Assembly: GCA_016934295.1 (NCBI GenBank)
Contig: JAFGTD010000314.1
Span: 1 to 39,030 of the forward strand
DNA length: 39,030 nucleotides
DNA from: Acidobacteriota bacterium
GTDB lineage: Bacteria > Acidobacteriota > UBA6911
Direction: 5' to 3'
Shown here: piece by piece, positions 1-7,346 of the stretch
Numbering within the stretch: position 1 is the stretch's first letter
How the letters are laid out: the number at the start of each line of letters is the position of its first letter
Position numbers and translations under genes: made by a program
The notes under the pieces: model-generated
Database searches by the model: none
The model's input: the letters and a program-made list of their open reading frames with translations, nothing else
What the model was told of the DNA's origin: nothing

Positions 1-30
1 AATGGCCGCTTATCAAGCGGCCATTCTTTT
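1..30. terminator. Hairpin terminator at window edge
   Basis: An 11-bp perfect stem (aatggccgctt / aagcggccatt) with a 3-nt loop is followed by a T-rich run on the plus strand. This fits an intrinsic terminator for a plus-strand gene that lies left of the window. Confidence 0.6.
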
Positions 31-61
31 ATATTAATCGGAACTTCGATGGATATAAAAT

Positions 62-92
62 AAAAGAGCCGCTCATTTTGAGCGGCTCTTTT
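62..92. terminator. Bidirectional intrinsic terminator
   Basis: A 13-bp stem (aaaagagccgctc / gagcggctctttt) with a 5-nt loop carries A and T tracts on its two sides, so it can terminate in both directions. It sits about 20 bp beyond the stop codon of the minus-strand PEP-CTERM gene and is its likely terminator. Confidence 0.8.
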
Positions 93-113
93 GGTATTGA
101 TAAGTGAACCTAG

Positions 114-794
114 TTATTTTTGTCTCTTGCGATATGCAACAAGGCCGGCCCCAATCAAGCCGATTCCAAGCAGAGAGAGGGTAGCAGGTTCCGGCACTGT
201 GCTGATGTAAGCGTCAGGTCCCGTTCCAAAAGCAAATGTAACTGAAGAAATTGTAGTATTCTCAGTAAAATTCGCAGCACTGATTTCAAAGTGAGCTGTT
301 CCTAGAATAAAAGGATCAAACTGTCCTCCAAAGCTTCCAGCATTGATCTGACTCAAATCAGGATTCATGATCAAATGATCCGGCTGCCCCCCGCCAATAG
401 CCAGAAGTGTTGTTGTGGGGATTGTAAGGTGCCATCTTGGTAAAGGTTCCTGCTTCGGATTGATGGTTGTAGCGATTTTGGTTACTGCATCAATGTTTAC
501 CGTATGTCCCCAACTTGTAATAATAGAAGTAACTCCGGGATCAACAGGGTTATCAGTCTGAAAAGACAACCCGCTTATTGTTTGACCGACGCTTATAATC
601 CCTGTCTGCAAATTTGTCAGGTCTATTTCCAGAGTTCCCATACCAAAAGTAAATACGGCTTCTGCTGAAACGGGGCCATCCGGAGTCAGAGCACCTATCG
701 GAGTAGTAACTGTAATAGGATTAGCATGAGAGACTACCGATAATATCAGTATTACAATAACTGGGATAACGCATCTTGATATGATTCTAGGCAT
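114..794 (-). CDS. PEP-CTERM sorting domain protein
   Basis: Secreted protein of about 226 residues. It has an N-terminal signal peptide (hydrophobic run VIPVIVILILSVVSHA) and a C-terminal sorting signal: VPEPATLSLLGIGLIGAGL followed by the basic end YRKRQK. This is the tripartite PEP/TM/Arg tail recognised by exosortase. The body is Thr/Gly/Asn-rich and matches no domain I recognise. Two ATGs are possible. I chose the second (position 794) because AAAGGA lies 9 nt before it, against 3 nt for the first (800), and because it avoids an acidic residue at the signal-peptide start. A sigma-54-type promoter (829-845) and a 17-bp palindrome (974-990) lie upstream, and a strong terminator lies downstream, so it is probably monocistronic and PrsR controlled. 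Its specific role on the cell surface or in the matrix is unknown. Confidence 0.9.
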   Translation of the reverse strand: MPRIISRCVIPVIVILILSVVSHANPITVTTPIGALTPDGPVSAEAVFTFGMGTLEIDLTNLQTGIISVGQTISGLSFQTDNPVDPGVTSIITSWGHTVNIDAVTKIATTINPKQEPLPRWHLTIPTTTLLAIGGGQPDHLIMNPDLSQINAGSFGGQFDPFILGTAHFEISAANFTENTTISSVTFAFGTGPDAYISTVPEPATLSLLGIGLIGAGLVAYRKRQK

Positions 795-828
795 TTCCAT
801 ATGTCCTTTCTCGTCCTTTTATTATGTA

Positions 829-845
829 AGCAATTTTTCTGCCAA
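829..845 (-). promoter_or_regulatory. Sigma-54 (-24/-12) promoter of the 114-794 gene
   Basis: Read on the minus strand the sequence is TTGGCAGAAAAATTGCT. The GG and GC are exactly 10 nt apart, as in the RpoN consensus TGGCACG-N4-TTGCW, with the -12 TTGCT intact. It lies about 35 nt upstream of the chosen start. The enhancer-like palindrome at 974-990 is about 140 bp further upstream, the usual geometry for a bacterial enhancer-binding protein. Confidence 0.7.
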
Positions 846-973
846 ATCTTGACGCTACTTTGTAGAAATTAGTGGGGCGATGCAAATTACATAAAATAAA
901 GAAGTTAAATATACTGCTTCAGCAGTGATTTTTGATCTGGGTCACTTAAAATCGAAAATGTGTGATTAAAGAA

Positions 974-990
974 TGTAAGATTTTTTTACA
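974..990. promoter_or_regulatory. 17-bp inverted repeat, proposed PrsR site 1
   Basis: TGTAAGATTTTTTTACA is one of six 17-bp TGTAA-N7-TTACA sites in the window, all in intergenic DNA upstream of PEP-CTERM genes. It lies in the roughly 300-bp gap between the first PEP-CTERM gene and the TIGR03790-like gene. That gap otherwise holds the -24/-12 promoter and a short palindrome (ACTGCT-TC-AGCAGT, 913-926) of unknown role. Assignment to PrsR is inference. Confidence 0.6.
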
Positions 991-1096
991 TTGTCCAAGT
1001 CTTTTATATTATAAGTATTTAATAATCAGCAACTTAGATAAATTATTGATTGTAAAGAAAACCGACACTTGAGTCCCATCTGAATGAATGATGGTT

Positions 1097-2908
1097 TTAT
1101 TTTCTTTGGATCACCATCTCCTGTAACTGCTTGACTTCCTCCGTCTTCTCCAACTCCGGATCGATTTCCAGGGCGCGCTCCAGGGCTATTTCCGCCTGGA
1201 GGGTATTGCCTGTTGCTGCGCTGACAATGGCGAAGTGAAGGTGGATCTGCGCGTTCGGGATGTTGGCGCGGGCTGCTTCTTCCAGATATTCGATGGCTTT
1301 ATCATCCTGTCCCGCAAGGTGAAGGATCCAGCCCAGGGTGTCGGCCAAGTTGGGGTTTTTATTGGAAAGTTTATAAGCTTTTTCAGCCAGCGGGAGCGCT
1401 TCTTCGATGGAGTTTTTATGCACGGCCAAGGCATAAGCCAGATTGTTCAATACCACTGCGTTGTCCGGAGAAAGATCCAGGATTCTGCGATAGCGTTCGA
1501 TGGCCTTTTCGTATTCCTTGTCCAATTCATATAGATTCGCCAGGATGAGTTGAGGAGAGGGCAAACGATCGTCAAGTGCCAGATACTCTTCAAGAGCTTT
1601 CTTTGCCCCGGACCGGTCGTTCTTCGCCAATCGTGCTTCGGCCTGGAGAATCGGTTTGATTGCATCAGGAAGAACTCCTGCGCTTTTATAGGCGACCATG
1701 GATGCGTTTTTCAGTTTCCTACTTCCAAAAAATCGGGGGAATTCTGTCTCGAGATCGATCCCGGGATCTATTTGATCGGCAGACAAATAACTTTTGCGGA
1801 AGGGTGCGCATAGAGGATCTCCAATCACGACGGTCTGCCAGCTCAAGTATGGCACAGCCAGGTAATAGGATTCTATAAGGTTGAATCCGGACATATAGGC
1901 CGGGAACAGAATATTCGGACGCACGGTTGCTTCAAGGAATGGTTCGGCGACATACGCTGCGATCCCCGTAACACCTTCTCGGATAAGATCCCCGGCGAGG
2001 GATTGGGGGGAGCCGGCAAAATGAGTGTCTCGATTGTCCCAGGTTCCTATCTGCCAGTCAGCAGGAGGTTCGGTGAAGGTGCGCCCGTCGGAACTGACAA
2101 ACATACCGGCAAGAGCACCCGGCGTGAATTTCATCCCAAAATGGCGGATTTTGATGGCGGGATCGTTGGATCCCCAGGAATAGTAGCCGAGGACGTTTGA
2201 AAATCCCTGCAACGTTTTCTCGGTGTTGTCAAGAACGACGCGGTCTTCGAATCCCATGCTTTTTAAAGCACTTGCGGTCTCCTGCAGCCATAAATCGCCC
2301 CCCTCTTTCGATGAGCTTTTGGCGTCCAGAATAATTTGTCCCTCTTTAGCGGGTGTAAAACCGGTGTCTATCAGTTTGTAGATGTCGGCGGTATTGTATC
2401 CGTCAAGACGGCTGACCAGGTAAATATCGTAGTCCTGATGATTGAATTGTTTTGCCTGATTCAGGGGGGTGTCATTTAAAAAGTATGGATTCCCGAAAGG
2501 TCCGGCTACGGCGATATTATGTCCCATCATTCTCGGATAAAGGAGAGTCAATTCGGAATCGACACTGGACGTTGTTGCATCTTTGCCGGATGTACCTGTT
2601 ATCCGAAAAGGAATGCCTTTGGTCAACACTATGTAGAGGATGCGGTCCTGAGCGAAGTTGCGCGTCAGCCAGGCCGCGATCGGTTGATGGATCTGGCCCT
2701 GGAAATTTGCGGGGGTGATTTCGTCGTCAGCTTCGGTCCGGATCCTGATGATATTCGATTCCGGTATGCCGCGCTTCTGCGCGTAATAGGCTCCAATATC
2801 CATAGAAACCGGGCTGGTTTCATTGAGAACCAGCAGAACATTTTCCGCGGTCTGAGAAAACAACGGGGCACCAAACAAAGTCATTGCTAAAATTATACGT
2901 AGTATCAT
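1097..2908 (-). CDS. TIGR03790-like secreted protein with C-terminal TPR domain
   Basis: A 603-residue protein with a short N-terminal signal peptide (MILRIILAMTLFGAPLFSQ). The first two thirds match my memory of the TIGR03790 family: 'VLLVLNE.SPVS..IGAYYAQKRGIP..NIIRI' near residues 24-58, 'YIVLTKGIPFRI' near 95, and 'YYSWGSND' near 242. No biochemical function is established that I know of. From about residue 425 the chain becomes tetratricopeptide repeats ('NLAYALAVHKNSIEEALPLAEKAY', 'LADTLGWILHLAGQDDKAIEYLEEAA', 'ALERALEIDPE'). These TPRs resemble those of the PrsT proteins further along. It is unlinked in operon terms: a 300-bp regulatory gap lies on one side and a repeat pair on the other. 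The start has no strong ribosome binding site. A role in the cell envelope is inference. Confidence 0.75.
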   Translation of the reverse strand: MILRIILAMTLFGAPLFSQTAENVLLVLNETSPVSMDIGAYYAQKRGIPESNIIRIRTEADDEITPANFQGQIHQPIAAWLTRNFAQDRILYIVLTKGIPFRITGTSGKDATTSSVDSELTLLYPRMMGHNIAVAGPFGNPYFLNDTPLNQAKQFNHQDYDIYLVSRLDGYNTADIYKLIDTGFTPAKEGQIILDAKSSSKEGGDLWLQETASALKSMGFEDRVVLDNTEKTLQGFSNVLGYYSWGSNDPAIKIRHFGMKFTPGALAGMFVSSDGRTFTEPPADWQIGTWDNRDTHFAGSPQSLAGDLIREGVTGIAAYVAEPFLEATVRPNILFPAYMSGFNLIESYYLAVPYLSWQTVVIGDPLCAPFRKSYLSADQIDPGIDLETEFPRFFGSRKLKNASMVAYKSAGVLPDAIKPILQAEARLAKNDRSGAKKALEEYLALDDRLPSPQLILANLYELDKEYEKAIERYRRILDLSPDNAVVLNNLAYALAVHKNSIEEALPLAEKAYKLSNKNPNLADTLGWILHLAGQDDKAIEYLEEAARANIPNAQIHLHFAIVSAATGNTLQAEIALERALEIDPELEKTEEVKQLQEMVIQRK

Positions 2909-2921
2909 TTTCTCATCATAT

Positions 2922-3001
2922 CATGCGGAAGCTTGCTCCCGCTTTAATCTGGCATCGATATAACGAAGGCAGCTCGCAAGGTTTGCTTGCGAGCGCACTC
3001 C
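2922..3001. repeat. Paired REP-like hairpins, copy A
   Basis: Two short hairpins in inverted arrangement: GCGGAAGCTTGCTCCCGC near 2925-2942 and CTCGCAAGGTTTGCTTGCGAG near 2973-2993. The right end reads gcgcactcc. This is a diverged member of the GGAGTGCG-ended paired-hairpin family also found at 5796-6123, 7125-7338, 8279-8366 and 26602-26732. Confidence 0.6.
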
Positions 3002-3144
3002 ATATATATTCCTTTTTACGAAATGTGATGTTTGAATTGCACCCACCCATTCATTTTTTTCGCTCAATCGCAAGCATTCCAATTATGAAGCACAGGGCCT
3101 TCTAATACCATCGGCTTTCCTCGAAGATTTGTTATGGAAATGAC

Positions 3145-3276
3145 TTGCATAGAACGACCGAAACATTTAAAAAGGATACTTTCCAAGAGACAAAGCCGCC
3201 TCTCAATGAGAAAGAATTCCGTCGCCGGATTCATGCAGCTAAGGAAAAGGTTAAAACCAACATGATCGTTGCATGA
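3145..3276 (+). pseudogene. Possible gene remnant (C-terminal end)
   Basis: An open frame without an ATG ends with charged, protein-like sequence (KPPLNEKEFRRRIHAAKEKV... then NMIVA and stop). A TTG at 3145 is the only candidate start and has no ribosome binding site. The composition looks like the end of a small helical protein such as an antitoxin, so I read it as a decayed gene. The rest of the 2909-3336 gap holds only repeat copy A and the ribosome binding site of the next gene. Confidence 0.25.
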
Positions 3277-3336
3277 AGTCCGTGAATTTGTGCTAATCTT
3301 ATTATAAATGCAGCGTGGTTGTCGATAAGGGTATCT

Positions 3337-4332
3337 ATGTACGAAAAATTTTACGGCCTGAAAGAAAGAGCTTTCAACCTTACTCCGGACCCGACTTTTC
3401 TTTTCCTTAATAACAGGAGCAGGGAAGCTCTGGACCAGATCCTTTACGGGATCGAGCGAAGGGAAGGATTCGCCCTGATTGTAGGAGATATCGGAACGGG
3501 CAAAACGACCCTGTGCTGGACCCTTCTTGAAAAGCTGGAAAAGAAAAAAGTTCGTACTGCTTTAATTCAGAATCCGATGCTTCCCGAATCGGACATCCTG
3601 AGGTCCATCCTGCAGGATCTTGGCGCTCGTGCCGAAGAAGTGCAGCCCCATCCATCGAAAGATGATGAAAAACGGCTTGAAGCATTTGATACGGATTGGC
3701 TGGACGGCCTGAATAAAAAACAGCTTCTTGACCGGCTCAACAGGTTTCTGGCCGCGAGAGCCCAGGAGGATGTGTTCACCGTCCTGATTGTGGACGAGGC
3801 GCAGAATATTTCCATAACGCTTCTGGAGCAGCTGAGGCTACTTTCAAATCTTGAAACGGCAAAGAAAAAGCTGCTTCAGATTATCTTTGTGGGGCAGCTG
3901 GAACTTGACCAGAAGCTCAGGGCGCCGTCGATGCGGCAGTTGAACCAGAGGATCTCGGTTCGCTTCGAAACCAAGCCTTTTTCAAAGGGAGACACAGAAA
4001 AGTATATTCGCCACAGGCTCGCGAAAGCAGGCGGCGGGAGCAAACTGCGCTTCCGGACCGGGGCTTTTACGAAGGTGTGGCGCTATTCAAAAGGCTGCCC
4101 GCGGCTGATCAATCTTATCTGCGATCGAGCGCTTCTTGCCGCATACAGCGAGCGGTCTTTCGTCATCACTTCCAAGTTTATCCGTAAAGCAGCCCACGCT
4201 CTCCAGGGTAAGGAGTATACCGGGCATGTGCCCACGGGGTGGTTCGGGAGAACGGTGCCATACCTTGTCCCGGCCATTCTGCTGCTCGGTGTGCTATTGT
4301 TTGTAGCCTACAAGGGGCTGGCCCAGCTTTAA
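3337..4332 (+). CDS. XrtA/PEP-CTERM locus ExeA-like AAA ATPase
   Basis: A 331-residue P-loop ATPase of the ExeA/GspA type, the group found in PEP-CTERM loci (TIGR03015-like). The hallmark N-terminus MYEKFYGLKERAFNLTPDP is present. Walker A is GDIGTGKTT at residues 50-58, and Walker B is VLIVDEAQNIS near 146-156. Arg-rich sensor regions follow ('QLNQRISVRF', 'GCPRLINLICDRAL'). A single hydrophobic segment near the C-terminus (about 306-327) predicts an inner-membrane anchor. I start at the ATG at 3337, which has AAGGG 6 nt upstream and restores the family N-terminus; a TTG at 3319 would add six unlikely residues. Family members are thought to support export or assembly of exopolysaccharide or surface proteins, but the substrate is unknown. 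It precedes an HPt-like protein and the CAAX-protease homologue on the same strand. Confidence 0.9.
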   Translation: MYEKFYGLKERAFNLTPDPTFLFLNNRSREALDQILYGIERREGFALIVGDIGTGKTTLCWTLLEKLEKKKVRTALIQNPMLPESDILRSILQDLGARAEEVQPHPSKDDEKRLEAFDTDWLDGLNKKQLLDRLNRFLAARAQEDVFTVLIVDEAQNISITLLEQLRLLSNLETAKKKLLQIIFVGQLELDQKLRAPSMRQLNQRISVRFETKPFSKGDTEKYIRHRLAKAGGGSKLRFRTGAFTKVWRYSKGCPRLINLICDRALLAAYSERSFVITSKFIRKAAHALQGKEYTGHVPTGWFGRTVPYLVPAILLLGVLLFVAYKGLAQL

Positions 4333-4527
4333 ATCTGCCTGTCAACGACAAAATTCATTCAATTATTAAACATTTTTCATCAAAAATTAATAAATACTGG
4401 ACAAAGCACTATATTTAGTGTATGAAGAAATTGCGTACACAATATAAAGTTGTCAGACTTGGATTTTTCAGATTGCTCGCGTTGCAGTTGATATTTTATC
4501 CACAGATCTGAAACTGGAAGAGTGCCA

Positions 4528-4983
4528 ATGAGCACCGGTGTAATATTCAATAAAGCTCGGGACAGCAGGGATACCATCTTCGGCCAAACCGGCGCTGTTT
4601 TCCCTATAGACTCCCAATTTCGATCACTTCGCCTCTATATTGAAGACGGGAAAACCACCTTAGATCAAATACGGGTGGATTTTTCCGTTTCTCAATCCAA
4701 TCCGGGGGATTCGTCAAGATTACAGAGAGCTGCGAAAAAACTTTCAGGATTCTGTATCGATACCGACGATTGGGGATTTGAGAGGCTTTACAAGGTCGCT
4801 TTCGGGCTACAGGCCCTCCTGGTCAATTCCTTCAACAGGACACACAACGACCTTTTCTGGGAAGTCTTAACGCAGGGATTAGCCATGTTAACGGCTCTTC
4901 TAAATCAATGTGAAAGCGAGTATCGCCAAAGACTGGCCGTTGACGACATGCTTGAAAGTTTCAACAGAGCCGCCTGCAATTAG
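4528..4983 (+). CDS. Small helical protein, possible degenerate HPt-like domain
   Basis: A 151-residue cytoplasmic protein with no signal peptide or membrane segment. I do not recognise a named family. Its C-terminal half (about residues 65-140) has the pattern of a CheA-P1/HPt four-helix domain: 'LQRAAKKLSGF', then 'GFERLYKVAFGLQALL', then 'VLTQGLAMLTALLNQC'. HPt domains usually read 'AAHxLKG', and here the phosphorylatable His position is Lys, so it should not relay phosphate if the match is real. The ATG at 4528 is preferred (GGAAG about 9 nt upstream) over the GTG at 4522. It lies between the ATPase and the CAAX-protease homologue in the same direction, so it may be part of the exosortase accessory set. 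Function is unknown. Confidence 0.7.
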   Translation: MSTGVIFNKARDSRDTIFGQTGAVFPIDSQFRSLRLYIEDGKTTLDQIRVDFSVSQSNPGDSSRLQRAAKKLSGFCIDTDDWGFERLYKVAFGLQALLVNSFNRTHNDLFWEVLTQGLAMLTALLNQCESEYRQRLAVDDMLESFNRAACN

Positions 4984-5131
4984 TCCTTAAGAGAGTGTGA
5001 TTCCAAAATCCCGTACGGGATTGTAGTCGGAATTATCTCCCGATAAATAGTTTTGCCAGCCAAAAGAAAAAATTCCTTTCCATCGAGACGCTTGCCGCCG
5101 ATAACGCATGAGATTACAATAAAGGCTCTCT

Positions 5132-5791
5132 ATGCTGAAAAGGATTCAATCTTCTCCAATTCTTGCCCGCGTTGTTCCATTCGGTGTTTTTGCGCTTCTG
5201 ACGCTTCTTCAGGGACAATTGGGAGAAAATTCTCAATACTGGATTTATGCGCTCAAAACCGGTATCGGGGCATGGCTCCTTTGGCTCGTGCGCCCGTACG
5301 TCAAGGAAATGCGGTGGAAGCTCTCCTGGGAAGCTGTGATTGTCGGAGTGTTTGTGTTCATAGTTTGGGTCGGATTGGACGGACACTTCCCGAGGCTGGC
5401 TGAACGATCGGGCAGCTTCAATCCGGGCGCTGCCTATGGTGCCGGCAGTTTTCTTGCCCTTTTTTTTATCGGTGTGCGGATTATCGGTTCATCGCTCGTA
5501 GTTCCGCCTCTTGAAGAAGTCTTTTACCGTTCATTCATTTATCGTTACATCCAGAAATCCGACTTTCTGAAAATTCCGCTCGGCCGCTTCCACTGGGTTT
5601 CGTTCCTTGTCACAGGGATCATCTTCGGTGTCGGGCATTATGAATGGCTCCAGGGCATCATTTGCGCTTTTGCCTACCAGGGCCTCGTCTGCAGAAAAGA
5701 CCGCCTGGGGGATGCAATCTGGGCCCATGCGATCACCAATTTTCTTCTGGGTGTGTATGTAGTCGCCCGTGGCGCCTACATCTTCTGGTAA
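5132..5791 (+). CDS. XrtA-locus CAAX prenyl protease-related membrane protein
   Basis: A 219-residue multi-spanning membrane protein of the CPBP/Abi (CAAX protease and related) superfamily, matching the subfamily that accompanies PEP-CTERM/exosortase loci (TIGR03008-like). The glutamic-type protease motifs are all present. Motif 1 is PPLEEVFYRSFIYR, with the Glu pair at 128-129 and Arg at 133. Motif 2 is FGVGHYEW, with His at 169. The last is IWAHAITNFLLG, with His at 199 and Asn at 203. Length agrees with the family. It probably acts as an intramembrane protease or scaffold in PEP-CTERM protein or exopolysaccharide handling, but its substrate is not established. An AAAGG lies about 9 nt before the ATG. 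The downstream 600 bp is repeat-rich noncoding DNA. Confidence 0.9.
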   Translation: MLKRIQSSPILARVVPFGVFALLTLLQGQLGENSQYWIYALKTGIGAWLLWLVRPYVKEMRWKLSWEAVIVGVFVFIVWVGLDGHFPRLAERSGSFNPGAAYGAGSFLALFFIGVRIIGSSLVVPPLEEVFYRSFIYRYIQKSDFLKIPLGRFHWVSFLVTGIIFGVGHYEWLQGIICAFAYQGLVCRKDRLGDAIWAHAITNFLLGVYVVARGAYIFW

Positions 5792-5795
5792 TCTT

Positions 5796-5936
5796 TTGGA
5801 GATGGGCGCACGTAAGCGAAGCTTGCGCGCTTGCATTGCGCCATTCGAGGTTTTACAACTCCATCAAAACTCTTTATAAAAGAAAATCCACATCCTGAGT
5901 AATTTTTTCTATTACGGCGGTTTGCTGCCGCAATAC
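5796..5936. repeat. Paired REP-like hairpins, copy B1 (degenerate)
   Basis: Left unit 'ggcgcacgtaagcgaagcttgcgcgc' is nearly identical in design to the left unit at 26602. The right unit 'ggcggtttgctgccg' (5917-5931) is the inverted partner. Together with copy B2 it fills the first part of the 5792-6396 gap, where I see no coding sequence. Confidence 0.5.
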
Positions 5937-5965
5937 AAATATCTAAGATTGCCTGCGCCTTATGT

Positions 5966-6123
5966 GGAGTGCGCAAGCTTGCTTGCGCCTTTCGAGGCAT
6001 TACATGCCATCAAAAATTTTTCATATAAGAAAACTAAACATTCTAAAGCAATTATTTTATTGCTGCAGCCTTGTTTTCCCATTGCCGAGTTGTTGTAAAG
6101 GCTGCAGCAAGCTGCAGCACTCC
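5966..6123. repeat. Paired REP-like hairpins, copy B2
   Basis: The left unit starts ggagtgc and continues GCGCAAGCTTGCTTGCGC (5966-5988). The right unit is aaggctgcagcaagctgcag followed by cactcc (6098-6123). The outer ends are inverted copies of GGAGTGC and the stems differ in sequence from other copies while keeping their pairing. Confidence 0.65.
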
Positions 6124-6207
6124 AAGGAATATACGACATACGGTATTCGATATAATGAATTCAGCGACGGAAGTAAATTAGCAAAATATCACTCACTTAG
6201 GGGAATT

Positions 6208-6381
6208 CCATTATCGAGTTCCGCACAACATAGGGACCTTGTTGGAAGAAAGCTCCGAAGGAGCGATTTATTAATAGCCGCGGGCGTAAGCCCGTGGAAC
6301 AAAGCACATCATTGATAGAGCCCCGGAGGGGCGGCACTTGCTTCATATTTTAAAGTCTCTATATTATGCGGAATTGAATGG
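6208..6381. mobile_element. MITE-like element with terminal inverted repeats, copy 1
   Basis: The left end (6208-6240, core gagttccgcacaacataggg) is the inverted complement of the right end (6352-6381, core ctatattatgcggaatt). Inside are three GC-rich hairpins: gctccgaaggagc, cgggcgtaagcccg and gccccggaggggc. It encodes nothing. A shorter copy with the same ends and the gccccggaggggcggcactt core lies at 33424-33522. It ends 16 bp from the toxin gene stop codon. Confidence 0.65.
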
Positions 6382-6396
6382 TTCTAAATCCTTGCA

Positions 6397-6846
6397 CTAG
6401 CTGATGTCCGTCGAAATTACGCAAACATGATCCTCCGCCTTCACCCCCTCCGGCAAAAGATTTAGAATCCCCCTGTCAAAGGTTGCCAGCAATGCCTCAT
6501 TCCGTAATGCCAGGGATAGCAGGTGAGCGTCGGAAACTTGTCGATAGGTATGTATCTTTTCCACAGGAATAAATCGATTGTCCAGTATGGAAGCTTCTTC
6601 CTCCCAAAATACATGTCCTTTCAGTGAGATTAGATCCTTTAAATACAGCGCGGCTTCCCTGGGGGACCTGGCTTCCGGAATTATTCTGGGATTGGAGGAT
6701 ATCCGAATGAAACCGTTTTCAGTAGCCGGGCAAGTGGCCCATCCGGATTCTTTCTGTTTCTGAAACCATTTCCTGGCAGGCAAGTGGTGGATATGATTCG
6801 GCCATGCAATGGCTACCAGTACATTAATATCCAGTAGTGCGATCAA
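6397..6846 (-). CDS. vapC: PIN-domain toxin (VapC-type ribonuclease)
   Basis: A 149-residue PIN-domain protein. The metal-binding acidic residues of the fold are in place: Asp6 (ALLDINVLVA), Glu43 (ATENGF), Asp106 (SDAHLL) and Asp124 (ATFDRG). The layout resembles the Mtu_PIN (TIGR00028) group. Known relatives are Mg-dependent endoribonucleases that cleave tRNA or rRNA when released from their antitoxin; the target here is unknown. Translation starts at a TTG whose first base overlaps the antitoxin stop codon region (shared TTGA, 6843-6846), indicating coupling. It follows the antitoxin gene as is normal for vapBC. The pair sits in a repeat-rich intergenic island and is probably an acquired module unrelated to the exosortase system. 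Confidence 0.88.
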   Translation of the reverse strand: MIALLDINVLVAIAWPNHIHHLPARKWFQKQKESGWATCPATENGFIRISSNPRIIPEARSPREAALYLKDLISLKGHVFWEEEASILDNRFIPVEKIHTYRQVSDAHLLSLALRNEALLATFDRGILNLLPEGVKAEDHVCVISTDIS

Positions 6847-7070
6847 AAAGAATCCTCGTCAGCATCACGGACCATTTCAGGAGTTAGTGGGGGAGCATTT
6901 TCTGAAACTCTGAAAGCCGGAATGTCATCGATATGCTCATTATAGCTGTTCGAATAAAGCCCTTTCCTGATCAGATTCGAAACCACATCTCCGATGTTTT
7001 TGTGTTCCGTGAGCGCAATACTTTTCGCGGCTTGATAGACATCGTCATCAATTTTTAACGTAGTTCTCAT
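6843..7070 (-). CDS. vapB: Ribbon-helix-helix antitoxin (VapB-type)
   Basis: A 75-residue protein with an N-terminal ribbon-helix-helix DNA-binding segment ('MRTTLKIDDDVYQAAKSIAL...NIGDVVSNLIRKGL', residues 1-38). An acidic, Pro-containing C-terminal tail follows and would wrap the PIN toxin. Antitoxins of this kind bind their own promoter and neutralise the partner. The stop codon overlaps the toxin start by 4 bp. Upstream (7090-7120) is a short direct repeat, 'gatgtcaa gatgtcaagatga', that could be its operator; that is a guess. Confidence 0.85.
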   Translation of the reverse strand: MRTTLKIDDDVYQAAKSIALTEHKNIGDVVSNLIRKGLYSNSYNEHIDDIPAFRVSENAPPLTPEMVRDADEDSF

Positions 7071-7124
7071 AGAACCAATAGTACCATTTGATGCATTGAT
7101 GTCAAGATGTCAAGATGATTACTT

Positions 7125-7338
7125 GGAGTGCGGGAGCTTGCTCCCGCCTTCTCAGCAAACTGTTTAATATAAGCCATTTATTTAACTATGCGAGACGGCA
7201 GCACTTGTCCGGCGTCTTGTCAGGCATAACCCGCAGGGTGAAGCCTGAAGCCCGGCCGAATCTTCGATTCGGCTTAGGCAAAGCCGGAAGCTGCCGTCTT
7301 TAAGTGATCATTCAAGGTGCAAGCAAGCCTGCGCACCC
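7125..7338. repeat. Paired hairpins, copy C, with nested structured palindrome
   Basis: The left unit is ggagt followed by GCGGGAGCTTGCTCCCGC (7125-7147). The right unit is aaggtgcaagc aagcctgcgcaccc (7314-7338). Between them a 107-nt palindromic block runs from agacggcagc (7193-7202) to gctgccgtct (7290-7299). It contains inner hairpins caggc...gcctg and gccgaatcttcgattcggc (7256-7274). No coding potential fits the region. Confidence 0.55.
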
Positions 7339-7346
7339 AATAATGA

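Noticed and set aside
5962-6315. Plus-strand open frame of 117 codons in the repeat region
   Set aside because: It runs through two repeat families, lacks a ribosome binding site and has no protein-like pattern.
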